Of a stretch of DNA of 64,000 nucleotides, positions 9,585-21,723 are shown in pieces. Both the position numbers and the translations under genes were made by a program. The notes under the pieces are model-generated. The model saw only the letters and a program-made list of their open reading frames with translations. It was not told the origin of the DNA and searched no databases. The stretch's first letter is position 1. Every line of letters starts with the position of its first letter. The stretch is from the NCBI RefSeq assembly GCF_963675165.1, contig NC_087378.1, positions 4,893,205 through 4,957,204 of the forward strand, read 5' to 3'. The DNA is from Halichondria panicea (lineage: Eukaryota > Porifera > Demospongiae > Suberitida > Halichondriidae).

Positions 9585-10459
9585 CGATATTTTTGGAAAC
9601 TAACCACATGCAGTTACCACAAAATCATTGATAGTGACGTTTTACTGGAACACTCTACATACACATGCAGTATACTGACATCACGAAAACTGCAGCCACT
9701 TAGAATCTTATATCTGATATGCTGACTATGCAACACGAGTCTCTACACAGAGTTTAACCAGTCTACTGTTCGCCTGCAACAAAGACGGCCTGCGAGTCTA
9801 ATTATAATTATGATAGGGAGAGAGTATCGAACGTAGGCGCTAGGTATAATATGTATCAGATGTATACGGAGAGTAACGAATTTGCACACTGACCAATCCA
9901 AGCGTGGGTGTTGTAATCTACTTTCTTGATAGATGACATCACCCACGCTTGGATTGGTTAGTTGCAAATCCCAAGCTTGTGACAAACCGATCCAGGTACC
10001 AAATGGTGAATCGAACATCCTCCTCACTCATCTTTAACACCTCGGTACCGATGCGAATACAGTCATCCATAGACACAATGATAAACTCTTTTCTCAGTAC
10101 AACTCCCAACAAAAGGTGTTGTGGGTGTATTCGAAGCTTGGCATCTTTGAAAAACCTACTGATCATGCCTTGAACATGTTCACGAAGAGGAGCAATATCA
10201 TCATAGCTACCTTCATAGTTGTCGACTGCTATGAAATTCTGGTCTTTCGGATTAGGAAGTAAGTCCTCAAACTTGCTGGTAATTGTTCTCACGGCTTTGC
10301 TTTTCTCTGCCAATTTTTGCTCTAAACGGTCTTCAACATCTTTCTTAAAAGCATCTGACAGATACAGGAAGCCACGTTACTCTCCGCATACATCTCATAT
10401 ATATGTTTGATACTCCCTTCTCTATCATTATACTCTTGATATAGTATCTGGGCTTGGCC
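9585..10459. other. Repeat-like stretch with open frame of uncertain origin
   Basis: A minus-strand open frame at 9939-10313 (124 codons; MAEKSKAVRTITSKFEDLLP, YLDRFVTSLGF) has protein-like composition but no domain I can name. It has no matching splice context. GCGTGGGTG(T/A) and its complement at about 9900-9960 form an inverted pair around it. It could be a host-gene fragment or the internal remnant of a transposon. Confidence 0.3.
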
Positions 10460-11000
10460 TAGCCTCGAATCCAGGCCGATTAAAATACGGCCTGGTATCT
10501 ATTGCATGTTTAATTAATCATAGGCGTGGTCCATACACGCCCATGTACTATATACTATGTATATGAAGCTTTATAGCCTAGCTAGCTAGCTGTGGCCCTC
10601 TATGGTTTTGTCGAGAAGGCTTGCACACTAGTCTGAAACCAGAAGAGGCTCTCACTACCTCTATGATGGTTGGATGGTCGTGATGTTTTGAACTTGGTTT
10701 CTGTACAAATGAGAGCTTCTTCTGGCTTCAGACTAGTGTGCAAGCTTTCTCGACAACACCATAGAGCCTTCTCGACAACGCAAGAGAGAGCATAACCCAC
10801 AGCTTCACAGGAGACAAATATTTGTTAAAATTAATACGGAAAGAAATTAGTAAACAAAGTAGTTTACGGTATAATTTTACAAAGGTTTACTATAAAGTAT
10901 ACGAGTTACCCAGAGTCTGGGTAACTCAGTTTGCGCATGTGCACTATCACCCATGCAATAGAGACCAGGCCGTATTTTAATCGGCGTGGTCTCGAGGCTA
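10460..11000. mobile_element. TAG...CTA MITE with perfect 9-bp TSD
   Basis: Ends TAGCCTCGAATCCAGGCCG and its complement ...CTCGAGGCTA. GGCTTGGCC precedes (10451-10459) and follows (11001-11009) exactly. The terminal inverted repeats continue into ATTAAAATACGGCCTGG. The interior has an inverted pair built around CCAGAAGAGGCTCTCA and CTTCTGGCTTCAGACTAG (10610-10760). It is the same subfamily as 48135-48845. Confidence 0.93.
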
Positions 11001-13153
11001 GGCTTGGCCCGGCCAACCGTTCTGCATCTGACAAGTGGCTGGGGACATGCTTATATAGGATTTGTTGCAATACCGTATACATTCTAATTACTGCACCACA
11101 CCACAAAAAAACAATTTTACACTTGGTGCTCATTGTAAAAAAAGAATTAAATTTTAAGGTTGGTGCATTATTGCAAAAGAGCGAGTTTGACACTTTCTAA
11201 AAATGGGCGTGGTAGTTTAGTAGAGTAACGACGATCTGTAGGTACAGCTTTGTATATGGCTACTGAAAATCAATCCTATCAGTGTTACCAGGTTCTTGCA
11301 TCACCCCCAGTTGTTTGTTCACGACTGCAATTCTTGCAGGTATCTTTGTATAATAATTATTGTTGCCCCCTCCGTTTACCTTGTGATCATTCTAATTAGC
11401 TAAGCACCAATTCAATTTTATACTTGGTGCGCTCAATTAGAACAGAAAAAGAATCATAATTATTTCGAGGTTGGTGCTAGTATTAGGTAATTATAGAAGG
11501 TATACTGTACTGTAGTCGTTCTAATAATAGAACCACCCTACTGTGGAATAAATTTTGTTCTGTTCTGAATAAGAACCATTGCGAAATGTTAATTAATTTT
11601 TTAGTATTTGTTTGTGGTAATTACCAGCTAGCTCAGCACATTCCATCGCTTATATGCAACTGGTCTATTATATCTATAGTGAAACAAACAAGTGAGATAT
11701 TAGTTAAATGTGCGTAGTGGGAGGTGGTGCAAAATGTGTGCTGTCTTTATATACAATTTTTGTTATGATACTAGATCTAGCTAGATGCATTTTAATACTT
11801 GTACCCTAGATAATAGAGGATACATGGTTCACCACAAGGAGACCAGTATAGTATTTCAGCGACTACTCTCCTAGCCAAGAAAATTGTGCGTGTGAGACTG
11901 TTTTACCATTAATTTATATAGGAAGTTTCAAAGGTCAAAGAGTGGGACGTCTTGTAAATATGTAATATTTATATCACACTTGGCTAGCAGTAAGTGTTTT
12001 AATGTGTGCACGAGGATAATGCAATAATGCTCGAGCGTAGGGACTCAACCGAGAGCATTATTACATCATCCGAGTGCACCGGCATACTCTATCAGCAGAG
12101 CCTTGCAGCTCTCTTCTCACTCTTGCAGCTACCACTAGCTAGCGTTCTAGTGCAGAGCTAACTACTAAATAGAGTAGCAACACTCAGTAAACAAGTTTGG
12201 CTACGTGCTCTTCTGAAAAGGCTGCAATGGCATTCCAAAACTAGGCATACTGGAGAAAGAAGCATTATTTTGCAAATTAAAATCCAAAAAAACATGACTA
12301 GAAGCCTATACTTGCACTTCATTGATCCTTTAGCAGCTGTAGCAGTCTACATACGTGCACACACACAGACAAACACACTACCGTATACATCACTTACCGC
12401 ATGCGCACTAATAGTCTCTTTGTTATTATGACAACCCCAAAAGTTAGATAACTCTGAGCAATTCTATAGATATCATCCTTGTAATAGTTGTACCAAGGGT
12501 GTATTGGATTTGTACATGTATTACTGGAGGGTGCAGTCCGAGGAATACATACAACTGCACGATATGAACACGTATCGATTAGAAGCTGTTATCCAACCCA
12601 TTTATAACTGAGTAGTAGTAAACACTCTTTGATCCCTGCATGCACTGGTTACATTTTGTGTGCTGCATGTGCTTGCACTTGACAAGCCACATTCACAACC
12701 CAGTTCCAATGTGGTCGGTAGTTTTAGTGAATCTGATTGGATAGTGAAGAATTGATCTTCACAATGTGATCCTAGTGTGTCACAGCAGTGATCTATAAAA
12801 GAGTGGCTCATTTAAGGGTGGAGGGTGGGCTTTGGGCTTTAGGCTGACCACAGCCAATGTACCCTAGGGTACATGAATGTACACCCTAGCACAGGATTTG
12901 TATCCTGAGAGTTTCAATGGGTATTCCTTAGTGTCAGAGCACATCATGGTACAAGTATCAATGTACTGCTCAATCTCTAGTTTTATTGTGCTAGCTAGCT
13001 CTTCTACAGTACAGCATGACAATCTGAGGGACATTTTCACGCAACCAAATTAATGCATTGTACGAAATATACTTGGACAGTTCGCGTTCAATTAAAATGA
13101 TGCTTTATAGTGATGCTTATAGGGCTTCCAATATAATTATTTTGTTGTTATAG
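11001..13153. other. CDK4/6-like intron 1, remainder
   Basis: No gene was seen. It holds a cargo-like inverted pair ACACTTGGTGCTCATTG / TTGGTGC (11110-11480), and a segment at 11616-11665 shared with the arms of the palindrome at 26225-27655. A degenerate minus-strand copy of the type-2 hairpin repeat family lies at about 12050-12415. The open frame at 12602-12811 has no recognised motif. Confidence 0.5.
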
Positions 13154-13292
13154 GTTGCTTGACGTACATGAATCTACTGGTCGGTGCCAACATGAAACTG
13201 TTTGGTACATGGTGTTTGAGCACATGGAACAAGACTTGGACCAATTCATCCAACACTGTCCCTCGTCTGGAATGCATGATAATGTGATCAAG
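13154..13292 (+). CDS. CDK4/6-like: CDK4/6-like kinase, exon 2
   Basis: Follows a TTATAG acceptor; the first base completes the split Arg. Residues 93-139 read LLDVHESTGRC...WYMVFEHMEQDLDQFI. The hinge VFEHMEQDL matches the CDK4/6-specific VFEHVDQDL closely and is the best single indicator of this subfamily. It ends DNVIK before a GTAGTA donor. Confidence 0.92.
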
Positions 13293-13860
13293 GTAGTAAT
13301 TAATTTAAGTATCTTTCTAAGAGCTAGTATAGTTGCAGATTCTGTATCGTCTTGCTATGTACAACCGCTAAGTGCTACTAACATAATAATGTTCACTACA
13401 AGTACCCATTTGTGAAAAGTTAGGATTGTCCGGGGGAAACACCAAAAAGCGTAGAAACAAGAAATCTAGCGAGAGCGTAACTCTGATCCATTACAACGTC
13501 ATTCATATGTACACAAAATGTTTTAATAGTTACACTTTTTCAATGGTAATTAAGGTCTATAATTATTTTTAGCAGAATACAAGAGCAGCAGTACGCTTAT
13601 AATTTTACTGGAATGTCCCTTTTTACTGGGTGTGTTCCGTCATTAGCAAGTACTACATGTGGCATACAGACTGGGGCATGTTATAAATTACTGAAAGAGA
13701 TGGTGTACACAATTTTCTTGTTTTGAGCGACAAAATAGCCTCGTTTATGTGGGATAGTTTTTTAGGCTTTACTGCAGATTCAATGTCAAGTCATCACGAA
13801 TGCAACTAGCTGCTTCCGTTACCACTTCCTCTTCTATCTTATCGTGTGTCTGTGTGCCTG
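13293..13860. other. CDK4/6-like intron 2, first part
   Basis: Intron 2 spans 13293-28455, 15.2 kb. This part shows no gene; it includes AT-rich sequence and fragments similar to 21960-22130 (MGCATG...AGGTTTTACTGCAGATTCAATGT). Confidence 0.45.
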
Positions 13861-13898
13861 TGTAGACTGCTACAGCTGTTCAAGGATCAATGAAGTGC

Positions 13899-14137
13899 TA
13901 CAGTAGAACCTTGATTATCCTGACACCTTGGTTCCAGAGACAGGACGAATAACTGATAATCGAATAGATAAACCACGCCTTGATCCACCCACTTTATTGG
14001 TAAACAGCAGTGCCACATGGTTGTCTGCGTATGCGCAAAAGATAAGTAGGCCAGTCTCCATAGTAACAGCTGCAATGCGCATTTAAAGGACACACCCATT
14101 TTCTGAAATCTAATTAAAATAATCGAGGAGGTTCCCG
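13899..14137. mobile_element. Pogo-like MITE nested in a type-2 hairpin repeat
   Basis: Begins TACAGTAGAACCTTGATTAT and ends AATCGAGGAGGTTCCCGGTA, an imperfect terminal inverted repeat. Its interior (AAACCACGCCTTGATCCACC) matches the complement of 63094-63428. The flanks CTGCTACAGCTGTTCAAGGA and GTTTTGCTTACTTGGAATGC are adjacent parts of the type-2 family, so the MITE interrupted an older repeat. Confidence 0.75.
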
Positions 14138-14280
14138 GTAATTGGCGCGTGTTTCGAATTGCTTTGTTCTCGTAGTTTTGCTTACTTGGAATGCCATTAC
14201 ACCCTTTTTAGAACAGTGCGTAAAACTACTCTACGTAGTAGTTTTATTGCTCTGCACTAGAACGCTAGCTACTGGTTTCT

Positions 14281-15010
14281 TAGCCTCGATCCCAGCCCCT
14301 CTCACTAGAGGGCCTGGTAACCACCGTTTGCGCGTGGGTGCATTTAATAGTAAATTTGTTAGTAAAACTCTTTCTAATTCATCAATTAACCTTTTGTACT
14401 ATGGTCACCCACGTGGTTGATTAAACTATTAGTGTCAAGAGAGAGAAATCGCCATCACAACTCTAGGCTCATACAAGGAGCACTGATCTTACTGAGATGG
14501 CATCAAACAAGCGTCTGGAAGCAAGTAGACTTGCCAGAGCCGGTAGGTACTGACAGAAAAACGCCTACCACTCTACAACAGTACAAAAGAAGACAAAACC
14601 TGACTTTTCAACACTGAAGAGAGCAAGAGCAGAACAGAAGTACAAGCCATCACAACAACTAGTCACTAGTCTAGGTCATAAATGTTGTAAGTAGCTTGCT
14701 CTTTAGCTACTCCTTCTTGCATAGCATTAATTTTATTTGTCTAGTAATAGTGGCTGCATGGTTTAGTCGACTTTTTAGAGCTAAATTCTCTTTACTTTTC
14801 AGAAAAATCAACATTAAAAATGATCAATTTCACTGTTTCTATGTACAACACATTGTGGAGCAGTCAAGACAGGTAATGAGCATGCTGACTATAAATATAA
14901 TCCTTTGTAGTTTTAGCTATAACGTGGAGTGTTTCACGCAAAAATTGTCGTTTCCAATCCCCTTTCTTTTGTATCCCTGGTTTATTCAAGATGGGCTTAT
15001 TTTCGCGAGG
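14281..15010. other. Repeat fragments including one TAGCCTCG end
   Basis: TAGCCTCGATCCCAGCCCC at 14281 is a lone left end of the TAG...CTA family; no partner end with matching 9-bp flanks was found. Around 14985-15025 lies an isolated right end (TATTTTCGCGAGGGTACGGTA minus its first base) of the MITE family complete at 47113-47902. Confidence 0.5.
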
Positions 15011-15731
15011 GTACGGTATAATTTTATCACAATTATTTTTACAAGCATTGATTACATTTTGGCTAATCATGATACAGATGAGTACGTAAACTACTTTGAT
15101 CAAAGGAAACACAGGTGGGGACTAGTATCATTAGCAAGATGCGTAACCAAAACTTGTTGGATTAACAAAGGCTATTGTTTTTGAAAATTTTGCTCAGAAT
15201 AATTATCTTAAGAAACTTTATCGAGTGAAGTGAATATCGAATCAAAACTGTTAATTTCACCTTACATCCGTTATAACGTGCGTTGCCAGGAATTCAGTGA
15301 TCACCACGGCAGTGGAGAAATTGAAAGTAGTTACATACCCAACCATCATACATAGTGCGTCTAACTGTTAAAGTCGATTCAAAGCCAGTCAGTGAAGGGA
15401 ACTGTCTCTTTAACAAATGTTGTGCTTTATAAATCTATTTTCAATAGTTCATTTCCAAGGATCTTCTCTTTGTTTTCCAATCGTCGAGGTTTGTCCAAAC
15501 ATCACTGTATAGGGCTGGCCGTTTTGCAGGCATATCTGCATCAATCTCACTGGTTGCATCCTTCTTACTCTCAATAGTTACCTGTACCTCAGCAATGAAG
15601 GCTTTTACCCTGACTCTGTCCAGAAAAAGTAAGCATACAGTGTATTTCGAGTCTGAAGAATAATTATTTTCTGCTTCTAGTATCCTCTGCTTTCGTCTTC
15701 TTAGAAATAGAGAACAGTCAGAGAGCAGATA

Positions 15732-16400
15732 ATTACCCGAGGCGCGCGTGGGCGGCCACGGGTATAGTAGTCCTTGGTTTGTCTGTTTGTTTGTAATTTC
15801 AGGATCTGCTCACCTGGCTGCCACAGCACTGCGTTTATAGCATGGATAGCCTTCACACAATAAGTTATTAGTTTTAACAATAGTAGATTTCAATGTTAGA
15901 GCTTTGTTGTCGAATAAAAGCGAGCATAAACTAAGAAGCTTGAACTAGCTTGCACGTTGGCTAGCTAACACTATACACGCGGCCTTTATTCGAGGCACCC
16001 TCCGTATTTACAGCTGAAGTGATCCCGTACCAAAAACAGTGGGAAAGAATAGAAAGCTAGAATTGTGACTTGTTTGTTGCTCTGTTAGGACTCCAGGATC
16101 CCAGGAGTCATATCATACATGTACTTCTCTGAGACTCCAGGCATCTTTGCTGTGATCCTAGTCCGAGCATGCCTCATTACCACTAAAACTCTGTTCTCAT
16201 TGCATGCCTCTAGTCTTAGTTTTATTGCTCCTGAGTTGCTGTGCTAGACAGTTCAGTCATACACCACTACATGCACTGCATTATATCACTCTTCTGGTTT
16301 CTTTATAATCATGTCACCAGCCGAGGGTTTGCACTTCAGTGCTCTAGTTGTTTCGGTACATGCCCTACAATAATACTACTATTGTTGTAGGGCATGTACA
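15732..16400 (+). repeat. Type-3 hairpin-headed repeat
   Basis: Head TTACCCGAGGCGCGCGTGGG folds with GGCCACGGGTATAGTAG and is followed by TTTGTCTGTTTGTTTG. The body (GCACTGCGTTTATAGCATGG, AGCTGAAGTGATCCCGTACC, GACTCCAGGATCC) matches 60000-60640 and partly 60640-60920. A 44-nt near-perfect hairpin (16356-16399) lies near its end. Confidence 0.75.
16356..16399. repeat. Near-perfect short palindrome
   Basis: GTACATGCCCTACAATAATA pairs with TATTGTTGTAGGGCATGTAC around a loop of a few bases. The stem is about 20 bp, too short for a typical metazoan miRNA precursor. Confidence 0.8.
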
Positions 16401-16849
16401 CTAGTTCTATTTCTCATCGCGAACGGCTTTCTCGTCTCTTGCACTCCAAAACTTCCCCTACTAATGCATTCCATGTACACTGGTAGATATGGTAGCCTCT
16501 TGTCATCGATGCTATGGAGAATGTAGCTGTCTTTATAATTATAGTCTCGGTATACTGTATCTCACGCGAGATAAGTGCCACATCCTCTTAATTTAACTCC
16601 ACGACATTTTCTATCGCGAAATTTTCTAAGTGAGACAAAAATAATATGAAATTTTACACCAGCACAGCAGTAGTAATTCGCATGTACATAAATTATACTT
16701 ATACAACAGATGAGAATCTAGGAAGACAATATCTTGGAAGATGGAGTAAGTATTTCTGAGTGCAACAGGTTGAGAATCTATGTAGGAACACATTAGAAGA
16801 CAAGGGTAGCTGCGCGGTTGTTTTGTTTGCGCAATCTGTTTATGAGTCA

Positions 16850-17275
16850 AACTAGCCATAACTCGAGAAAGAAGCTTTAGTTTGCTAATCCACGAATCAA
16901 AATCCAAGACAACGTGGCTAGAAGGTCCTTGTTTTGGTCCTTGTTTGGAAACTGGTTGCAGAATCTCATGATGATCCTTATGCATGAAGTTTTCTCAAAA
17001 AAATTACCAACTTACTTTTACTTAGTCAGCCACTCATGCGATAATTATGCCTCAAGGCGTAGCCGCACGAGGGATACGGTAAAGCTGACTGTGTGTGTGT
17101 CTGTCTGTCTGTCTGTCTGTCTGTGTGTGTATTCCAGCTATAACTGCTCAACGGTTACAATGCAACGAAAACTAACAGCTTCTATAGGGTTCTAGCCACG
17201 TTGTCTTGGATTTTGATTCGTAGATTAGCAAACTAAAGCTTCTTTCTCGAGTTATGGCTAGTTTGACTCACATTG
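16850..17275. repeat. Inverted repeat around type-1 hairpin head
   Basis: AGCCATAACTCGAGAAAGAA and following bases to ACGTGGCTAG (16854-16922) occur again as their complement at 17194-17270. The arms of about 75 bp enclose the hairpin head at 17044. Confidence 0.85.
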
Positions 17276-17880
17276 AAGGCTGTTGCAGTCGCTCCCACAA
17301 ACTTTTTATTCAACTTATGAGTTAGCCTTGCACTTAAGCGCTAGCTTTTTGTTGGCTACAAGAGTTAGAAAGAGCTGCTAAAGAAGCTAGCTATTTTAGT
17401 AGCCATTATTGATTGAACTTGCAGACACACCCCTATTCCTGGATGTATATCTAATGCGCATGCGCGCTCAATACCACGTGTAAGAGAATCCATTTTGTAG
17501 AATCAGAATCAATTTTCTTCTTTGTTGAGGTCCAGGTAAGCCACAAACCAACCTTTCTACATTATTTTCAATTTGTATTATTCGTTACTGCGTTTAATGT
17601 TCATTCAATTGCTAACACCTATTTGCAATCATAATTATTGCAAATTATTAACCTTTCTATAACACTCTAATACTTTTGAGCGAAAGCAAAAACATGGCGA
17701 GAGGCATTAGCACAGCGCCAGCTTGAACACTAGTTATTCCTATTTGCAATCATAATTACAAATTATTAACCTTTCTATAACACTCTAATACTTTTGAGCG
17801 AAAGCAAAAACATGGTGAGAGGCATTAGCACAGCGCCAGCTTGAACACTAGTTATTCCTATTTGCAATCATAATTACAAA
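17044..17880 (+). repeat. Type-1 hairpin-headed repeat, near-complete copy
   Basis: Head TTATGCCTCAAGGCGTAGCC with GCACGAGGGATACGGTA, then GTGTGTGTGTCTGTCTGTC, a conserved body and a tail ending ACACTAGTTATT. Other copies: 54978-56462 (plus), 53825-54567 (minus), 33557-about 34000 (plus). Confidence 0.8.
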
Positions 17881-18862
17881 TTATTAACCCTTTCCCCGTT
17901 GAAGCCGTCATATGACGGCCACTCTAGTGGTCATTTTCAAAAATTCGTTGTGCCCACTGTGTTGGAGCTATGCACACGCTGTAGGTACCAGCACATGCGC
18001 ATTGAGCTGCTCTTTCACGTGGTATCTTTAATATGCTGCCTCGAGGTACGCTTTGTACAGTAATGTCGAAAGAAAAGTGACCGTTTGATAATGTTTCAAG
18101 ATCTTTGTAGTACAATCTCAGTGAGGTTCTAAAGTAGCTAGACAGTGAGAATATCGATGCTTATGGCCTTGTTGAGTGAGAGGACTGTGACTGGGATAGT
18201 AGCTAGATAAAAAGCTACCTCAAGCTAGAAAATATAGAGCCTGGAAGGCCTGAGGAAGAAGCTCTTGCGATGGAACAACTTCTTGGATCTGGTAAGTCTA
18301 GAGTAGCGTCTGTAGTCTTGATAGCTTCAATATAACTGTATTTAGGCTAGTTAGTACAGCAGTGGACATCATGAGCCACCATTGAACTTGTAAACCTGTG
18401 TGTAGGTGAAGAAAACATTTCCCGGGAAAAGGGCGTCTGCTGATACGACCTCGCAGAAAACTTTCTGCAGATCCTGATTGAACCATGTCACCGTGAGAAC
18501 ATTGAGAACACTTATTTAGTGTCTTTAGCCACTCTGTGCCTTCATACAATATTATTTGTGTACATAGTTGTGAATGTTTGTAAACAATTGCTAATTAGTG
18601 GGGGTGGTCAGTTGCTAGGTAACGAAGATGTTGTCAAGATATCTCTGAGGTCTGCGCTACCTGTAGGAAATAGTTACAAGTCATTTCAATGTATGGTTCA
18701 TGACATACAAATTTTTAAAGAAAATTGTTATTTATTCTGTATTTTCTTGTTTTAATTAAAACGGGGAAAGGGTTAACCTTTCTATAACACTCTAATACTT
18801 TTGAGCGAAAGCAAAAACATGGCGAGAGGCATTAGCACAGCGCCAGCTTGAACACTAGTTAT
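17618..18862 (+). repeat. Three tandem units of about 119 bp, the third split by a MITE
   Basis: Units start CCTATTTGCAATCATAATTA and end AGCTTGAACACTAGTTATT at about 17618-17736, 17737-17855, and 17856-17887 joined to 18773-18862. They represent the tail of the type-1 repeat, amplified in tandem. Confidence 0.88.
17888..18772. mobile_element. piggyBac-like MITE with TTAA duplication
   Basis: Inverted ends CCCTTTCCCCGTT / AACGGGGAAAGGG, flanked on both sides by TTAA (17884-17887, 18773-18776). The target is the AAATTATTAACCTTTC of the tandem repeat, and the two sister units show the uninterrupted site. TTAA targets and CCC-starting ends are diagnostic of the piggyBac group. No transposase is encoded. 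A truncated relative lies at 56515-56896. Confidence 0.92.
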
Positions 18863-19119
18863 TAGTGGCAATTATACACCAATTAAGATCAAAGGTCGAA
18901 CGCCTGCTCAAGTTTCGATGTAGAACTCGTCAAGAATTTCTTAGACTGGTAAATGTTCACAACAACCATACTTACCCGTGAATATCATTATGATGATTAC
19001 AGTAAAGTGCATGCAGCTACCTACATCTTGTATAGTATTGTTGTGTTTGCAGTTATTTCAATCATGTTCACAACTACTCGACTTGCTGACTCGGCAAAAT
19101 GAGTTCTACGTTCTTTTAG

Positions 19120-19345
19120 ACAGCGAACGGCCTGGTCTCAAAGCTAAGCCACGGAAGGCTAATTTTCCAGATCTTGTGGTTTCGAACTGCAGTCAAAGGT
19201 TGCAATTAAATCCTGGATCTCTTTTCTCAAGCTGGTTCCTCTGGGGGCGCGATGGCTCAACTATTCCTGTAAAGAGGATCAGGCTAGTGGTTAGTTGTGC
19301 ATGGCGAGGTCGGGTTTCAATCAAGCTATGTCAGGATTTATCTTT
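19120..19345 (+). repeat. SINE-like repeat with possible Pol III boxes
   Basis: AAGGCTAATTTTCCAGATCT through GGGGGCGCGATGGCTCAAC recurs at 22298-22440. GCGCGATGGCTCAACTATT is reminiscent of a tRNA A box, and GGTCGGGTTTCAATC of a B box. The resemblance is partial, so a tRNA-derived origin is only a possibility. Confidence 0.3.
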
Positions 19346-19727
19346 GCAACTATAGTTGCAGCCCACCCAGAGCACAGCATTTTAATGTAGTCGGTGTCAC
19401 GTCCAGTTGCGCAACCGCCAGCAAGGTAAAATTGGTTAACACCTATTAATTATGCGCATGGGTGTATAATCCCAGAAATGTGGGGGGAAACTCATGTAAA
19501 ACATAGGGCGGTGTGTTAATTAACGACCTCCTGACTCAACTCTGTTTAGGCACACAATGAAGCTCTGTCCCAGCTTCCAGAATTCCACATAATTATTATA
19601 GGAGAGCACATAATTATTATAGGAGAGGAGCAACAAAAGTCGGTCTGCATGATGGCTCGATGAATGATCGATCTTCAAGGATTTATAGAAGCAATCCATG
19701 TAGATCTACAATGGTAGAATTTTTATA

Positions 19728-20335
19728 TGCCTCGGTGCGCATGCGCAAGAGAGGTATACGGTTGTGTGTCTGTGGTGTGTCTGTGTAGACTGTTACAGCT
19801 GCTCAAGGATCAATGAAGTGTAAGTAAGAGTTTCTATAGGCTTCTAATCATGTTTTCTTGGATTCGATTTCGTGGATTTGCAAAATAAAGCTTTGTTCTC
19901 GAGTTATGCCTAGTTTTGCTTACTTGGAATGCCTTTTCAGAAGAGTCCGTAGCAAAACTTGTTCACTGAGTGTTGCTACTCTACTTAGTAGCTAGCTCTG
20001 CACTAGAACGCTAGCTATTGGTAGCTACAAGAGTGAGAAGACAGCTGCAAGACTCTGCTGACTTGCAGCCATTAATTTTAGACTTGAACTTTTGGCATCA
20101 ATCGTTTTAACAACAATCATCATCGATCATTACCCACTCTTTGAATTTCCCTGTGATTCCGGATTCTGCATGCAGCAAAATTAAAAACAAATTTAAACAT
20201 GTTCATCAATAATATTATTATTCATGATAACAGTGTGTGTATAAAAGCTAGCTATTAGTAGCTTTATGTTATGAAGCTTTGACACCTCCACCGAGGCATC
20301 AGCACCTGCGATGCTTTCATTAATGCATTTCCTGT
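19728..20335 (+). repeat. Type-2 hairpin-headed repeat, near-complete
   Basis: Head TATGCCTCGGTGCGCATGCG folding with AGAGGTATACGG, then TGTGTGTCTGTGG, body CTACAAGAGTGAGAAG and tail CACCGAGGCATCAGCACC. Copies: 25288-25690 (plus), about 30840-31332 (minus), and partial ones at 12050-12415 and 13830-14275. Confidence 0.8.
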
Positions 20336-20630
20336 CAATGAATAATTAAAAAAGGGGGTGAACCAGCGGAGGGAGGACACGACCTAAATTCTTTGAACGG
20401 TTCAAGACACGCCCACAAAGCTAAAGGATTTGTTGAGTTATAAAGAGAGAAAAGATGAAATGTTTAAATAAATCTAATTCTTTAATGTCATCATAATTAG
20501 TGCCTAAGGTTAATCGTGTACTCGATCCCTCCTCTGCTACAGTACAGTCTAGTGAGTACAGTCTAGTCACCGGCATGCACTGTTTCTTAACTCTTTTAGC
20601 TAACAAACAGCTAGCGCTTTAGTGTATGGC

Positions 20631-21714
20631 TAGCTTTGACTCCAGCCCCTTGAATAGTGGGCCTGGTATTTACTGTTGGCGCGTGGGTGGACAATTAATT
20701 TATTATTTACCGTATTTTATCTCATTGAACGTTAAAACAGTTATTGTATAAAGAACAGAAAAAAGAAAAAGAAGAGGCTACCTCTCTCTGTATATACTGT
20801 AGACAGAGACAGCTAAGTAAAACATCAGCTCTGTAGATTTATTCAGTAACTTGAGGCTCGGATCGGATACACACTCAGGCGACAAGTTAATCTCATAAGA
20901 AATTAGTTAAACCTGTGGGTAAAAAATAAATGTGGATAAGTACAGTGGCTGTGACGTAACATAATGTGAGGACTACTTATTGATTTACACAATAGATTTA
21001 CCATTGAAAGCACTATCCATTAATACACACTCAAGCAACAAGTCCGGATACACACTCAAGCAACAAGTCCCTCGGATCAGATACACACAAGTCCCTCGGA
21101 TTGTAAACACATTCAGGCCACACAGTTCTCGGATCAGATACCACGTACTTACTCTGTGACCAATTTTCGGCAAATGTCACAACAATACTTCCTTCCAGAG
21201 AGAATGGCACTGAACGTCGAACAGACACACCAACACTTTGAAGATGGCTTCACTCAGAGAAACAAGAGGAGAAATCACCATCACAACACTTCTTTCAGAG
21301 AGAGGTGCACTGGTCCTGTCAAGCTTCACATCAATCAAGAAAGGGAGTGTCTGGAAAGCAGGTGGACTTGCTCTGGGACTTGCCATAGCCGGTCGGTACG
21401 GTACCCACATAAACACCAGCGTACAGACGCTTCAACGCCTCCAGCTGCTTGTCTTTCAAGACTAGACCTGGTTTTCCAACACAGGATAACGCGTACGCGA
21501 GAGCAGAAGAGAAGGTAGCAGCCATTACACAACTTGGACTAGATTTTTTTTTTCAATGACATCATTATAAATGAAACGGATATCAATGTTTTTTTAAGAA
21601 TACTGATAAAATAATATACTGCAATTTACGATTACCCAGATTCTGGGTAATTCTGGCGCATGCGTAAACAGTGTATACCAGGCCGCCTTTCTCAGCGGCT
21701 TGGAATCGAGGCTA
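20631..21714. mobile_element. TAG...CTA element, 1.08 kb, perfect 9-bp TSD
   Basis: Begins TAGCTTTGACTCCAG and ends TTGGAATCGAGGCTA, flanked by GTGTATGGC at 20622-20630 and 21715-21723. It is the longest element of this group here. The interior holds short direct repeats of CGGATACACACTCA and CTCGGATCAGATAC (20860-21140). A region of overlapping open frames (21156-21540) has no recognised transposase motif. Confidence 0.92.
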
Positions 21715-21723
21715 GTGTATGGC

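Noticed and set aside
14696-15184. 162-codon plus-strand open frame as a gene
   Set aside because: AT-rich composition without recognised motifs, and it runs through an isolated MITE end (TATTTTCGCGAGGGTACGG) near 15000, which a real exon would not contain.
16356-16399. MicroRNA precursor
   Set aside because: A 44-nt palindrome with a loop of a few bases is too short for a normal precursor, and it lies in a dispersed repeat.
17618-18862. CRISPR-like array
   Set aside because: Units are tandem copies of about 119 bp without unique spacers and belong to a dispersed repeat in an animal genome.
21156-21540. Transposase gene inside the 1.08-kb 9-bp-TSD element
   Set aside because: Overlapping frames on both strands have no MULE catalytic motif and look like chance translations of GC-richer repeat DNA.
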